A stretch of DNA of 64,000 nt from Mytilus edulis (GCF_963676685.1 NC_092346.1:25185133-25249132); one strand, 5' to 3'. Counted from the stretch's first letter, positions 10,561 through 22,816 are shown. The notes: generated by a model not told the origin, from the letters alone. A program made the numbers and translations.

Positions 10561-12424
10561 TACAGTATACTCCATATACAGGTTCTATAATCTTAAGTTC
10601 AAGTAAAATTTGGTATTAGAATGAATGTTTAGGAACTTTATCATTTGTTATATTAGGACCCTTTACAGCGGACTATTTAGTATGGGTTTTACCAATTGTT
10701 GAAAGATGTGCAGTGACTTATAGTTGTTAATTTCTGTGTCTTGCGGTCACTTGCAGAGAGTTATTTCATTGGCAATCATACCACATCTTCTTATTTTTAT
10801 ATTCTCTTTTAAAAAAGAAATCTGAATAAATTGACATTGAAGTCTTGGAAAAGCTATAGAAAATTTAACAGCATTCAAATCCCAATGATCTATCATAATA
10901 GATAATTAAAAAATACACCAACACAATTAATATACAGACTTCTTTTAAAATACCATGATTCATCCAAGTTCTGACAATGGTCTGTTCTGATCAGAAAATT
11001 AACTTTAGAACTCATAAAAACTCAAAAATTACTGAGCCAAAATTGAAGGAGTGGAACCTCATAGTATGTGTGAATTAAGGTACAAATCAGTCGTAGTTTA
11101 GCATCATACATTTTACAATGAGAAAATATACCATTTGAAAAATTCTAAGTTCCAGTCAATAATGAGAGGAGATGCCTCATGTACTTCATAAAGTTGAGAA
11201 CTTGAGATGCATTGATGCAAAAAAAATAACTGTACCAGTACCACCAAGTATGGCCTGAGTCCAAACAATAAACAACACTTATGATGACCACTATTCCAAA
11301 TCAGTAATGTTTTAGGGGGTTTTGCCTGAAATACTTATTGTACATTGGTTTGTTTGATGTTTAAACACTCTTTCTAAAAATCTAGTGTTCAATATAATTA
11401 AAAGACGAAGGAAAAGGGTGTATAATTTATTTATAAACATTGTGAAGATACATGTTAATAAAAAAATTGAATGTAAAATATACTGTAACAATAAAGATCA
11501 TCTAAAACATTCTAATACTGAATTCTAAAATATGTCATTTGTATATGTAAGTAATTTGATAGTAAGTGATAAAAATATCTATGAGTGTATACATTTATAT
11601 AAAAATATCACAGGAAGTATATTCAAATATACCAGTAACTTTTCTTATTTGTGCCTAAATGGGTTTCAAATATTGTACAATGGTAAAAACTGTCTGTCTT
11701 TGTCGTTCAAAAGTAGCAATGTGAACAAGTTTCATTACTTGAGTCTTTTAATTACCACCTTACCCATTAGTATCTTGTCTTGTTATTTTTCGACTCCAAA
11801 ATAAAGGTATCTTTGGTATATTGAAAATTATGGAAATAACAAAATAACTAGAAAGTTGGACATCAATATAATATGAGAAATCCAATGCACATGGACATTT
11901 GATAAAAATACACAAAGGACATTTGATCAAAATACACAAAATAAATACTGGTTCTGTTATCTACCCAGGAATTTCAAAAGTAAACTTTTTACTATATCTA
12001 GGTCCTTCTAGCGACCTGGTTGTCTATATATAGTATAATATGACTTTAAATAATTTTTCTCCAGCTTTTCTGGTTTCTACATTATAATATATCTCAAAAA
12101 GAATTCTACTGTTGACATAAAAAGCTAATTCTGAATAAATTTTTCCATAAATCTGAATAAATAACTTTATATATAATTTATAGTGAAACCATTAAGTATA
12201 TGCAAATCCATGTAACTTCATTCGTAACATATTTTAATATGTTATTATTTCAAAATTATAAATGAACAAATCATAAACTAGATATGCCTTACTTGTTACT
12301 AAATTCCAAAACTCCATGAAAATAAGGTAGTCCAAAACAAAATGTGAACCTTGATCTGTAAATTAATATTTACAACGGGTTACACATGTATTATGAATAA
12401 ACAAGAATGTGTCCCTAGTACAGT

Positions 12425-13950
12425 AAGTACACAGATGCCCCATCCACACTATCATTTTCTATGTTCAGTGGATGGTAAAAATGGGGTAAAAATTCTTATT
12501 TGGTATTAAAAGTAGAAAGATCGTACCATAGGGAACATGTGTACTAAGTTTCAAGTTGATTGGACTTCGACTTCACCAAAAACTACCTCAACCAAAAACT
12601 TAAACCTGAAGCTGGACAGATCGACCGGGACGGACAAACAAACAGACGCACAGACCAGAAAACATAATGCATAAAAATGGGGCATACAAATGTTTTCAAT
12701 AACTACAGGCATCAGGTCAAGACAACATTTGGACTTGGAAATATAAACGACCAATGAGAATAGCACTATATATATATATGCCCCTGCCAATAAGTGGTGG
12801 AGGAACAAAAATAAAAGCGATACTGAACTTTGATTTGGTAAAACTGTCCAAAATGCATATAAATGTATTATCAAACAAACAAAAATTGTAGATCATAAGT
12901 ACTAGATACATGTAGTATACATAAATCACTGTGACCTAAATACCAGCACTTTTTTCAAATTCAGTCCAAATAGTATCAGATTGACATGATCTTTAAACAT
13001 ACATTGATTGAACATTTTGTGGCAAGAAAATGGCAAAGATCACAATGTATATCACAGATAATAGCATACAATATATGTTATGTTATTCAAAATTTATATA
13101 AATTCTGTAACTTTTTAAATGACAGCTGTTGAATGAAATCAAAATTGCTAAAGTAAAATTCAAGAAAGGAATTTTAAAATATTCAGCTGGCCAACAATTT
13201 TATTGATCAGTTTCAATTTTAGTTGATTTTTTTTTTAAATAAATAAATTTTTGATTTGTACATATAATAGTAATCTCTATAGGACATCTTATATCAATAT
13301 AAAAATGTGTAAAATAATCTATGAAAATAACATACAAAATGAAATCATTCAAATAACAAATTTATAAAAGTAAAAGACAAAATCCAATAATAAAAAAAAA
13401 TATGTGTAAATAGGCAACAATGGCCCTTTCATACTATCACATATCAATATTTTATGAACGATGAAATCTGGTTCGAACAGACATCTTTTTAAAAAGTTCA
13501 CATCAAAATAAACCTATATTATAAGTTTCAAGTTGATGTGATTACAACTCTAATAGTTAAATGTAAACTACCTTGAAGGAAAACTTAAACAGATCACCAT
13601 AAAAACAGGATATTAAGTTGATAACTCTAATTTGGGATGAATTTTTCAAATCATAATGAATTGGTGTACTAAGTCTAAAACTGGAGTGACCGAAACTTCA
13701 TAGAAGACTACCATAACTTAAACCATATTTATTTTCTTGTTTAGAGAACTAGGAAACTGTAAAAACAGTAATTTAGCAGATTTTTTTTAAAGTTCACATC
13801 CTATTTGAACATGTACTGAGTTTCAAGTTGATGTAATCACAACTTATTCATGGCAAACTCCCTTGAAGCAAAACTTTAAACCTTAGACATGATGGACAAA
13901 CAACTTGAAAAACATAATGCCTCCTACTACTGTAGGTGGGGAATAAAAAA
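12425..13950. repeat. Diverged bivalve repeat units
   Basis: TTTCAAGTTGAT followed by ACTTCATAGAAG or CTACCTCAACC, and then AAAACATAATGC, recurs near 12548, 13527 and 13822. The unit at 13670-13760 is partial. Divergence is high. Confidence 0.5.
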
Positions 13951-14375
13951 ATCTAAAACTATTTCTACAGAAGCAAACCAATACCTAAATCTTATATCAA
14001 TCATCATTACACTGAGTTGTATTTTAATTACTACTCAAGTGAATTTTGTAATTCCCAATCATCGATAGTGGGAGAGGCACATAGTCCAGGCCAGAAAAAA
14101 CATTTAGATTGACCACTGTGCCCAACCAAAGCAGGTTATTTGCCATTTCTTTTCTTTTATCATAAGACTATCACATATACAACACCTTGCACAAATGAGT
14201 TTTAAAGCTATTGTTTTTTTTTTTTAAATTTCTTATTAAATTGACCCCTCGTAACAAATAGACATAAACACATGCATAAAATGTTGTTTTACAGTACTTG
14301 GGGTGAAATTACTTGTTTATACATGTACAATTATTATTTAAATATTTGGTGATAGCTTATTATCAATATGTCATT

Positions 14376-14475
14376 GAGTGTCCTAAAAGCAAAATTAATA
14401 CCGGTACACAATGCATAATTATTATCAATATGAGTGTCCTAAAAGCAAAACTAATACCGGTACACAAATGACAAT
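14376..14475. repeat. 56-bp tandem duplication 3' of the - strand gene
   Basis: GAGTGTCCTAAAAGCAAAA followed by TAATACCGGTACACAA occurs at 14376 and 14432. Confidence 0.75.
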
Positions 14476-14496
14476 GCATAATAACAAAAAAGTTGA

Positions 14497-16881
14497 CTAT
14501 TTTTCACTGACTTGCAAAAATTGTGAAGCTAGAATAGGTTTGAGGAATCTCTGATGAAATTCATCTTTTGACATCCTATGAAAACTGACTGTATCAACAC
14601 TCTCCTTAACAAAATGATCTGCATGGAAATTGGCACTGGTTTGTAATACGGTAACTTTACCCTTTTTGATGCATGCTATGAATTTACACTGAAACTCAGC
14701 TAATGGATAAATGATGTTGCTATAGATTTTGTACTCAATGAAAACTTGGTCTTTGCTGGGATATTGTTTCTGGACAGTGGCTTTCACATCGCCGATGTTC
14801 TGAATGAGATCACATTTTTGGTGAACGTATAAAGCTTCTAAATTGGCTGTTAATCTTTGATCCAGTACGAGCTGGACAACGTCCTTCAAACGATCCACAT
14901 CTAGTTGAGGAGTAACAATATAAACCCTGTTGTCAGCATCTTTGAACCACTGTTCTAGCAGAGATTTCCACAAGATGTAAATATATTCTGGACCATGCTG
15001 GACACAGCCAGCAGACAAACTTGCTATCTGTTTCATTATGTCTTCATCTGAACCCTGAAATAACAGATTTGAAATTATTTCCTTCTTTCGCATTATATTG
15101 TTTTTTATTTTGATGATTTTAAGAATACCCATGGGTCAAACATATTTCTAAAGAGAATGTCTCAAATTAAAGTACACTTCTAAATCATCTGATAACAAGT
15201 TTTTGATTTGTGTTCATGTTCCTTAAGCTTCTCTTTAGTCATGTGTTTATTTATATCTTCCTTGGTTCCCCTCACTTCCCCCTTTTTTCAAGTAAAATTT
15301 AAGTAACTTATATCTTAGAAAAGTTTTTATCAATCCATATTCATTTTCTATAATGTAATAAATGTACTTTGTAATGATGATATTTGACACAAAGAAAAAA
15401 ACATGCTTCATAGAATAACTAGAAAAACTGTAAGCCATTCATACAACAAGCATTCCCCAGATTGTATTTGGTTAATAAAAGCACTGTATTTCATTTTTAA
15501 TTGCAACTTCATTGTTTATCAATTTATTGCTGGTTGCTCTTAGTAGGGGGTCTCATTGGGGGGTTCCGATCCCGGATCCCGCTTACTGTTTTGTCAGATT
15601 CCCGTATCCCACTTACACTATGTACGTAAGCAATTCTCATTTTTTTGTCATTTCCCGGGTCCCGCAAGACCTCATTTCCCGTTTTCACGCCACAATAATT
15701 TGACTTTCACGTGTCACGCTTACAAAATATCGGCAATCCCGCGTCACGCTTAGACCCCAATGAGACCCACTTAGTAACATCATAATTACTGTTAAAAATT
15801 AAAAACGGTTTACACATAATTGACATCAGCTCACAATAAAAAACTGAATAATTTCAAGCAAATTATTTACATTTATATATCAATTTAAGAAAAAATATTA
15901 TCTTACCCTTTCTTTATTTACATTCTGCAGAGCCTCTTTCAAATCTATCAGATCATCATTTTCCTCTGGTGGATTCTCTACCACTTTCTCTTCTGTTGTA
16001 TCTGCTTCTTTGTTTTCTGAATTAGTTTCTTCTTTGTATTCAGTAACAGCTTCTTCTCTGCTTTCTCTCACCTCTGTTTTATTCTCAATTACAACTACTG
16101 AAGAAAAAAACATATTCTGCATCCATTAAGGTAATTTTTTTGAAAGGGAAGAAATTAATCAGTTTTGGTTCACACAATTAACTCTATCTATAAGTATTTG
16201 AAGAACAAAATTAGGCTAAATAAAATATTATCAGCATGGCCACTAAGAAAGGACAACTTGTCTTTCAGGTGAGAAAAAGAAAGTTAATTATCTTTATTTT
16301 TCCCAGTCACTTTATTTGTGTACATATCTTAAACAAAAGACAAAACCATTGTGTCTAAAGATTTGTGAAATTTACCTAAACCATGACACATACTTTCAAC
16401 ATCACAAAATATTATTCAGCTGTAATCTTACCAGCAGAGTGTTTCACTGAAGGTAAATTCTCCCAAGTTTTTCTCAACTTGGAATATTTGTCATCTAATG
16501 GTTGAGGGTTTGCCCATGGTCTTCCATATGCATCCAAAACTTTCAAGAAATTACTTTGAAACCAATGGAGTATAAATTCTCCTTTCATTTTTAGAGACCC
16601 TAAGGACATTGAAACAGTCAAGGTCACATCATCCACTGTTAGTACAACTTTATAAGTTCCATTTGTCTGGTAAAGTTTTCTATAGGGGTATCGTTGTACA
16701 GGGTAGTTGTTGGGATGTTGCAGGATGTTAAGCCACAAAGCAGCCAAAGCTGTTGATCCACAGGTTTTAACATCTCTAAGTAACACTACAGATGGTGTAG
16801 ACAAATCTGTATACACTGTTTCACCAGTCCTAGTCCATACAAAATCTTTGATGAATGTTTCTATAGGTGCCTCCATAACCA
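14497..16881 (-). CDS. Unrecognised three-exon protein, acidic linker and PLD-like C-terminal half
   Basis: On the - strand, exons 16881-16432 (ATG at 16876), 16097-15907 and 15054-14497 join in phases 1 and 0 with GT-AG introns to a 1194-nt ORF (397 aa). The start follows a splice acceptor by five nucleotides, so the 5'UTR is split and its first exon lies further right, not located. Residues 1-148 form a compact domain I do not recognise. Residues about 150-212 are a Glu/Lys-rich, probably disordered linker. Residues 213-397 contain strands such as RVYIVTPQLD and a late TSANFHADHF segment reminiscent of the second half of phospholipase-D-like folds, but without an HxKxxxxD motif. If it is a PLD relative it is probably non-catalytic. 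I cannot name the family. Intact phases, introns and absence of stops favour a real host gene. Intron 2 carries a MITE and intron 1 a duplicated segment. Confidence 0.7.
15546..15769. mobile_element. 224-bp MITE, termini GGGTCTCATTGGGG, in intron 2 of the - strand gene
   Basis: The left GGGTCTCATTGGGG and right CCCCAATGAGACCC are perfect inverted ends. CTTAGTA flanks both sides (15539-15545, 15770-15776), possibly a 7-8 bp target duplication. The interior is rich in TCCCG and TCACGC motifs. Confidence 0.75.
16259..16401. repeat. 143-bp segment duplicated at 17086-17228
   Basis: The block from TGTCTTTCAGGTGAGAAAAA to CATGACACATACTTTCAAC is nearly identical in the two places, in direct orientation. 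The left copy lies in intron 1 of the - strand gene, the right copy upstream of its ATG exon. Confidence 0.85.
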
Positions 16882-16943
16882 CTAAAATGATAAAAAAAAA
16901 CCAGTTGTTTACACTGTAACAAGAACATTTTCTGCTCACATGG

Positions 16944-17087
16944 CACAGACCAATTGAAGACTATAAATCCTGTGCGGCACACAGACCAGGTGAAAACTGT
17001 AAATCCTGTGTGGTGCACAGACCAGGTGAAAACTATAAATCATGTGTGTCGCACAGACCAAGTGAAGATATATAAATCCTGTGTGTC
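16944..17087. repeat. 36-bp minisatellite, four copies
   Basis: CACAGACC begins units at 16944, 16980, 17016 and 17052, each continuing with a variant of AGGTGAAAACTATAAATCCT. The array ends where the duplicated 143-bp segment begins. Confidence 0.9.
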
Positions 17088-17228
17088 TTTCAGGTGAGAA
17101 AAAGTAAGTTAATTATCTTTATTTTTCCCAGTCACTTTATTTGTGTACATATCTTAAACAAAAGACAAAACCATTGTGTCTAAAGATTTGTGAAATTTAC
17201 CTAAACCATGACACATACTTTCAACAAG

Positions 17229-18426
17229 CTCTGACATGTAAATATCCATGAAGTCCATGATTTAGTTAAATTCCATATTAAATAATTACTCCAAATTTAA
17301 ATAATACAGTGCCAAAAGGATAATTTCGGTACGAAAGGGTTAAAGCATCATCAATCAACCAAACCAGTGCTTAACATAACATCAATTTAAATGCACATGT
17401 TTGCAATCTTCGATTTTCTTTTGATTGCCATCATTCATTCATTCAACAACTTAATTGTTGGTACAACACTTGAAAGGGAAATAAATTACGATTTTTCCAA
17501 TTTTATCACATACATATACATTTGTAGCATAAATTTACAAATGTAGTAACACAAACAAGTATTCTGTACAAGTAAGGACAATATAATAGTTGTTTTCCAT
17601 CATTCAGTCAGTTCCTGTGTTTCCAAAAGACATGTATAATGTACATGCCTAGACAAGAACCAGATAAACTGACATAACAAGCATGTTCAGTCTCTGCACT
17701 TTCTTAGTGCCTGACTGCCTGTTATTCATGTTATTTAGTAGTTGTCAAAGGTTTCTCTCTCACTCTGTCATATTGTTTATCTTTTTTTAAATTGTTTCTC
17801 ATTTTGTCATCCCTAGGCTGTCTATAGCTGACTATATAGTATGGGTTTTATTAATTTTTGAAGGCTTATTATACCCCTATACAATTGCATAAATCAGCTA
17901 GGCAAACACTGATTCAGAGGTGCAAACAGGAATCTGTGCTAAATCTGTGCTTAAGGCTGTACCTTGACATATAATGGTTTACTTTTATAAATTGTTACTC
18001 GGATGGAGAGTTGTCTCATTGGCACTCATACCACATCTTCCTATATATCTTAACAACATGGTCAGCAACAACCTACAGTACCATCAGGGAATATGAATAA
18101 ACTATGACTCAGATCAAGGATTTGTATAGTTAGTCTAAATATATACAAATCCTTGATCAGATTGATGAACTCTTGATTTTGTGAATAATATTTACATTAC
18201 TGTGAAGAGGAACACTGTGGGGGATAAGACCAAATAATTATGACGTCTTCATAAAGGAGTCAAAGAAAAAATAAAATAGCCTTACAAGATGCATATTTAT
18301 TTGGACTGTGTGGGGTATATACAATTTGTTTAGTGTTTAAGAAAAATACGCTATGAAGTAGTTCATATAAGGTAGAGATTATTTGCATAAACTTAAAGGG
18401 TACAAAAAGCAGAGACAGTCGTGACC
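17229..18426. other. Intergenic, repeats only
   Basis: It contains a + strand SINE-like repeat (17815-18048) ending in GGATGGAGAGTTGTCTCATT and CATACCACATCTTCC. No coding exon is seen; the 5' exon of the - strand gene could lie here. Confidence 0.5.
17815..18048 (+). mobile_element. Mytilid SINE-like repeat
   Basis: It shares ATAATGGTTTACTTTTATAA and ATGGAGAGTTGTCTCATTGG with the copies at 41700-41770 and 61470-61625, and its tail with the LINE at 46138-46185. Confidence 0.65.
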
Positions 18427-18436
18427 TAAAAAAATC

Positions 18437-18545
18437 GGTCCTACTAAAAAGCGCCCGGGAGCGCCCGGGAAAAGAAAAAGCGCCCGGAGAAAAGAAAAAG
18501 CGCCCGGGGAAGATAAAATAGCGCCCGGGAGAATAAAATAAATAA
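18437..18545. repeat. Left terminal inverted repeat of the MULE element with iterated GC-rich motif
   Basis: After an 18-bp tip shared with the right end, the motif GCGCCCGG(G) occurs five times in about 85 bp, separated by AAAAGAAAAA or AAGATAAAATA spacers. This is an island of GC in a strongly AT-rich setting. Such iterated subterminal motifs are the usual kind of transposase-binding site. Confidence 0.8.
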
Positions 18546-18899
18546 AATTTTACAACATTAATGTTTTCTTGAATAAAAAATAAAAATTTTGCTTGTTTTG
18601 TCCTAAATATAAATGGGGATATACACGATGCTACATCTAAAGTGTACATGTAGATGGTGTTTTTGCATTTTTACATTTTAGATTTCAATTTTTTTTATAG
18701 TAAGTAAGTAAATATAAACAAGAGTTTATAGAAAAATCATGAACGATATTGTCTTCGATCAAAACGTATATTTCGTTATTTAAAAATAAGCATTGCCTGA
18801 GGTCTAATATTCGCAACTGCATGGTGAACACTTTTCAAAGTTTTGTATTTTATAAAACACACTTGAATTGACGGTTGAAGATTGTTGAAGGGTTTCAAT

Positions 18900-21800
18900 A
18901 TGCCTGCCACTAAGAAAAGAAAAGTTAAACCTACTGCAAAAGCTAAAGCTAATATGATATTCCGGAACTGTGGGATATGCCGTAAAAACTGTAAAATTGC
19001 AAGCATCTGCTGTGACAATTGTGATACGTGGTACCATCTACGATGTGAAGAGCTGGAACTAGCAGACTATGAGATGTTCCTGACAGAAAAAAAATTGAAT
19101 TATTCGTGCAAGGGGTGTTTTTCCCATGATCAGTCAGATGAATACACATACACATCAGCATTATTACGATTGACAGAGGTGAGATTTGTAATATATTTTA
19201 TAAATTATAGAGAGAAAATAATAAAACTTCTTGTTCAGCCAAAATGTATGCTTATGGAATTTTAATTTCAATTATTCTCCCCCGTTTTAATTTTTAACAA
19301 TTATATGTATTCTTAAAGTAATAAAGTATTGAAATGATATGTATATTTATAAATATAATAAGCTAAGACTAATTAACAATCGTTAACTGTACACACGACA
19401 CGCTGATTACGGTAATCCAATTGTAATAAAATAAGATAAGACTAATTAACAATCGTTAACTGTACACACGACACACTGATTACGGTAATCCAATTAACCA
19501 CAATCGTCAATATTCAAAACCATTTGTGTGTATTTCATATAGGGTATTTATATAGTCCTATAATATAAGACTCTATGAACCTGCAGAGTCTTATATTATA
19601 GGACTAGGTATTTATAAAGAAATTGTTTACTTTTAGGCTGGTGAACAGGAATTTAATTACCTACGATTTTGCTGTAAACGAGAAAAGGGAATGCTACCCA
19701 CAATGACTGAAGCTGAGTACAGCGAAGAGAAGTTGGCGGTATACTCGGAACATTCTACATCCAAACTGCTGTTGAAACAATACAAGATGAATGAGAATGG
19801 TGAGAGATTCTTGGTGCTTTAAAGAAAATACCGGAAATATAAATTTATAATAACATTAAGCTTTAAAATATATAATATAAAAAAAAAATTATATCTGGTT
19901 CATATGAAGCATTTGAATTCACTGTCTCGTTTGTCATATAATAAAAGACAGCAAAATAACTGGACAATAATGAAGTCACATGCTTTCTAAACTATCTCGA
20001 GGCTTCGAATTATACTGGGTATACGTAAATAAGTGAAATTTCTTTACACTATATGTCTAAAATATAAAGAAGATGTTGTGTGAATGCCAATGAACCCCCT
20101 TTTCACCAAATGTCACAACTATAGGTCACCGTACGGCCTTCAATAATGAACAAAGCCCATACTGCATAGTCAGCCGTATAAAAGGCCCAGAAATAAAAAT
20201 GTAAAACAATTCAAACAAGAAAAATACGGGCTAATTGATGTAAAAATTAATGATCCCAACCCTCCCCTGACCTGGGACAGTACAACATTGAACGATCTAT
20301 TAAACTCTATTATTTTGGTTTCAGGTGTCCCATTGACGTCTTTAACAGATGGGAGTTGTCTGTTCAGTTCTGCTTCCATGGCCCTCGTGGGTGACAACAG
20401 TCTTGTGACCGAACTCCGTGTCCGTACTTGCATTGAAATGTCATTAAACAGCGACAAGTATTCTAAGATTGATAATTATAGAAACATTCTCCTAGTCTCC
20501 CCAAGTTATAATAAGTCATGTATTGACTGTTCAAAACCCGGCGGTTATTCTTCACAATGGACACTTCACGCATTGAGCAATGTCACTGGAAACAATATTA
20601 GGGTTGTATATCCTCCAGTTAACGGCACTGGTGATCTTGCGTTCATTACTCTGAATACCACATGCTTACCATCAAATGAAACAGATAAAACATTTACTGT
20701 TATGTGGACAAGTTGTTCACCCCCTGATCACACTATCACATGGTCGGCAAATCACTTTGTGCCTTTGATAAGAAAACCTTCTATGTACCAAACTTACCAA
20801 ACTACTATAGATCTTGATAACACTGAGATCATGGAACAATCAGTCACTATGAAGACATCGTCGCCAATAAGAGCACGTACATATATGCATGATGATTATA
20901 TGGCAGAAAACACGAGCGATGAGTTTTCTGAAATATCCGATTTAGACAATACTGAACAATCAAGCATTACAGTTCCGAATGGAAGGGAAAATAATGGCAA
21001 ATTTTTAAGCACTGACGAACTCATGCTTGTCTTATCAAATGATGCTAAAAACAAGGAGCTGCATATTCCCAGTGGAATTAAAAACAACATTGGATATATG
21101 GTTGACAATACAATTAACGAACAGAAGGAAAAGCAAGGGAAAAGTAGACAATATGTAGATGATTGTGGCGCATGGGGTCGTGTCTCTTTGAAGACCCACA
21201 GATTTGTGTACCAAAACGGGCGTTTGCAGTATATTGATCTCCAAAAAGGCGTTTTCGTAAAAACAGTAAAGGGTGCAAGAGTTCCGCTAGAACCACAACC
21301 AAATCCAACAGAAGTGTTAGTGTTGAAGCGAGCATACACAAAACTACAGCGCTTGCCTGAATATCAAAGGAGAATATCATGGGTTGTTACCAGTCCCGAA
21401 AGCCCAGCAAGCGGTAATGGGGTAGCGTTCGTGGAATATATTGGTATTTTCCCAACAACAACAAGTTTGCATGGAAATAATAAAAATGGACATGGCGATT
21501 ACATCCGAACAAATGCACAAATTGTTGATGACATCAAGGGAATGGTAAAAACACAGAATTGCAGGGAAATTTATACCGATCTAGCGTTAGATGATTCAAT
21601 GGAAGCCCCAAGAGACTTAAAACAGATACAAAATTTTAAGTACAACGAGAAGAAAAGGGAACGACCGCATCAACAGAAGGCATCTAATAATGCCGACAAC
21701 ATACAAACATTAATGAGTATGCAACATGGTCATCCATTCATTAAAGAAATTGTTCAACTCTCCGGCAAACCCCCTTCAGTAGTAGTGTATACTGATGAAC

Positions 21801-22816
21801 AACTTCTCGATCTCAAGAAATTCTGCTCATCCGAATCTAAGCATATCATTGGGGTTGACCGCACTTTTAATTTGGGGGCTGCATATGTTACTGTTACAGT
21901 TTTTCACAACCAGAACTTAATAAGAAAGGTTTCTAACACTCCAGCGCCAATCATGCTTGGGCCATGCTACCTCCACTGGGACGGTTGCTTCCACACTTAC
22001 CACCGATTTTTTAGTCACCTCCAGTGCTTTTTGGACGATATTCCTGGAGCACAGATTAGTGGCAAAAGCCTTGTTTTTGGCTCGGATGAAGAAAAAGCTT
22101 TGACGAAAGCAATACAGAAGTGCTTTCCAGATTCCCAGCAAATTCTTTGCACACGTCACATTGAGGAAAATTTTAAGAGACATTTGCGGGAAGTCATTGG
22201 CGAAAAAGACCCAAATTACAACACTGTGCTCAACGATGTTTTTGGCGTAGATGGTCTCCTCTCGTCTCCTGATGATGTAGAGTCTGACCTAAAGGTAATG
22301 GAGTTGGAAGCGAAGTACGAGTACAGTGTTCCCGCGTTTCAACGTTACTTTAGCAGTAGTACATCATCTCTGAAGAACTATGTCTGGGAACCGGCACAAA
22401 AAGACATTGCCCCAATTAACTGGAAGAACAATTCATGCGAATCCATGAACAATATTTTAAAACTATCAACAAATTGGAAAGCCGTTAAGCTCCCGGACCT
22501 TATAGGCAAACTACACAAAATTGTTCAATTACAATATCGAGATATACGCCGAGCATTACATGGCCAGGGGAACTATGCGTTGGCTCCTTGGGCTAGAAAA
22601 CTTCAAGTAACAGAAGTGGTATGGTCGTCGAAATGTGCAAAAGAAAAGGACGCCATTCTCAGAAAGTTAATGAATCTAAGCAAACCTAGAGACAATTTTG
22701 TGGAATCATCTGACGGAAAATTAAAGATTCCTAAAACTCCAACCACCGCAAGGAAGCCAAACCAAAAGAAGCGTATTCGTAGCAACAAGACCACTACCTT
22801 GAAATTTTCAACATAA
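18900..22816 (+). CDS. PHD finger - OTU-like protease - MULE transposase fusion protein, three exons
   Basis: Exons 18900-19178, 19637-19799 and 20325-22816 join in phases 0 and 1 to 2934 nt (977 aa plus stop), with no internal stop or frameshift. Residues 24-73 are a PHD finger with complete C4HC3 spacing (C24, C27, C38, C41, H46, C49, C70, C73) after a lysine-rich head that may act as a nuclear signal. Residues about 150-295 resemble an OTU cysteine protease: DGSC with Cys159 as nucleophile and NHF with His291. Residues about 650-860 are a MULE-type DDE core: D659 in GVDRTF, D735 in GSDEEKA, then CTRH (C756, H759), and E853 in NSCESMNN. The tail is basic. Expected role: recognise the element ends, cut and reinsert it in the nucleus. 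The OTU domain may deubiquitinate a host factor or process the protein; that is speculation. The ATG at 20288 lies in intron 2 and is not the start. Confidence 0.88.
19364..19500. repeat. 73-bp tandem duplication in intron 1 of the transposase gene
   Basis: The segment starting TAAGACTAATTAACAATCG occurs at 19364 and again at 19437 with almost no differences. Each copy contains the near-palindrome GATTACGGTAATC. Confidence 0.8.
19543..19616. mobile_element. 54-bp perfect hairpin insertion with 10-bp target duplication
   Basis: Two copies of GGTATTTATA (19543-19552 and 19607-19616) flank a 54-bp segment. Its 22-bp arms, beginning TAGTCCTATAATATAAGA, are perfect inverse complements around a 10-nt loop. 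It lies in intron 1 of the transposase gene. Perfect arms and an exact duplication point to recent insertion of a minimal foldback element. Confidence 0.75.
20060..20260 (-). mobile_element. Mytilid SINE-like repeat inside intron 2 of the transposase gene
   Basis: On the - strand this reads into the conserved tail in which 'CATTGGCA..CATACCACATCTTC' is recognisable (degenerate here), with the TATAGGTCACCGTACGG and AAAGGCC segments typical of this mussel repeat family. It is nested inside the MULE element and so is younger than that insertion. Confidence 0.55.

Larger units (their letters stand above)
9850..14496. other. Gene-free interval between ACTMAP and the - strand gene
   Basis: Very AT-rich. 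It contains a Penelope-like remnant (10266-10560), a SINE-like tail near 10680-10800, and copies of a bivalve repeat with TTTCAAGTTGATTGGACTTC and AAAACATAATGC motifs (12425-12785, 13420-13950). No supported exon. Confidence 0.55.

Noticed and set aside
16236..16268. Possible + strand first exon beginning ATGGCCACTAAGAAAGG with a GTGAG donor
   Set aside because: No following exon on the + strand could be matched, and the donor part is within the duplicated 143-bp block.
16944..17087. CRISPR-like array
   Set aside because: The 36-bp units are contiguous and have no unique spacers; the setting is a eukaryotic intergenic region.
20288..20324. ATG at 20288 as start of the transposase
   Set aside because: It lies just before a TTTCAG acceptor. 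The two upstream exons join in phase at 20325 and add the PHD finger, so the codons before 20325 are intron.
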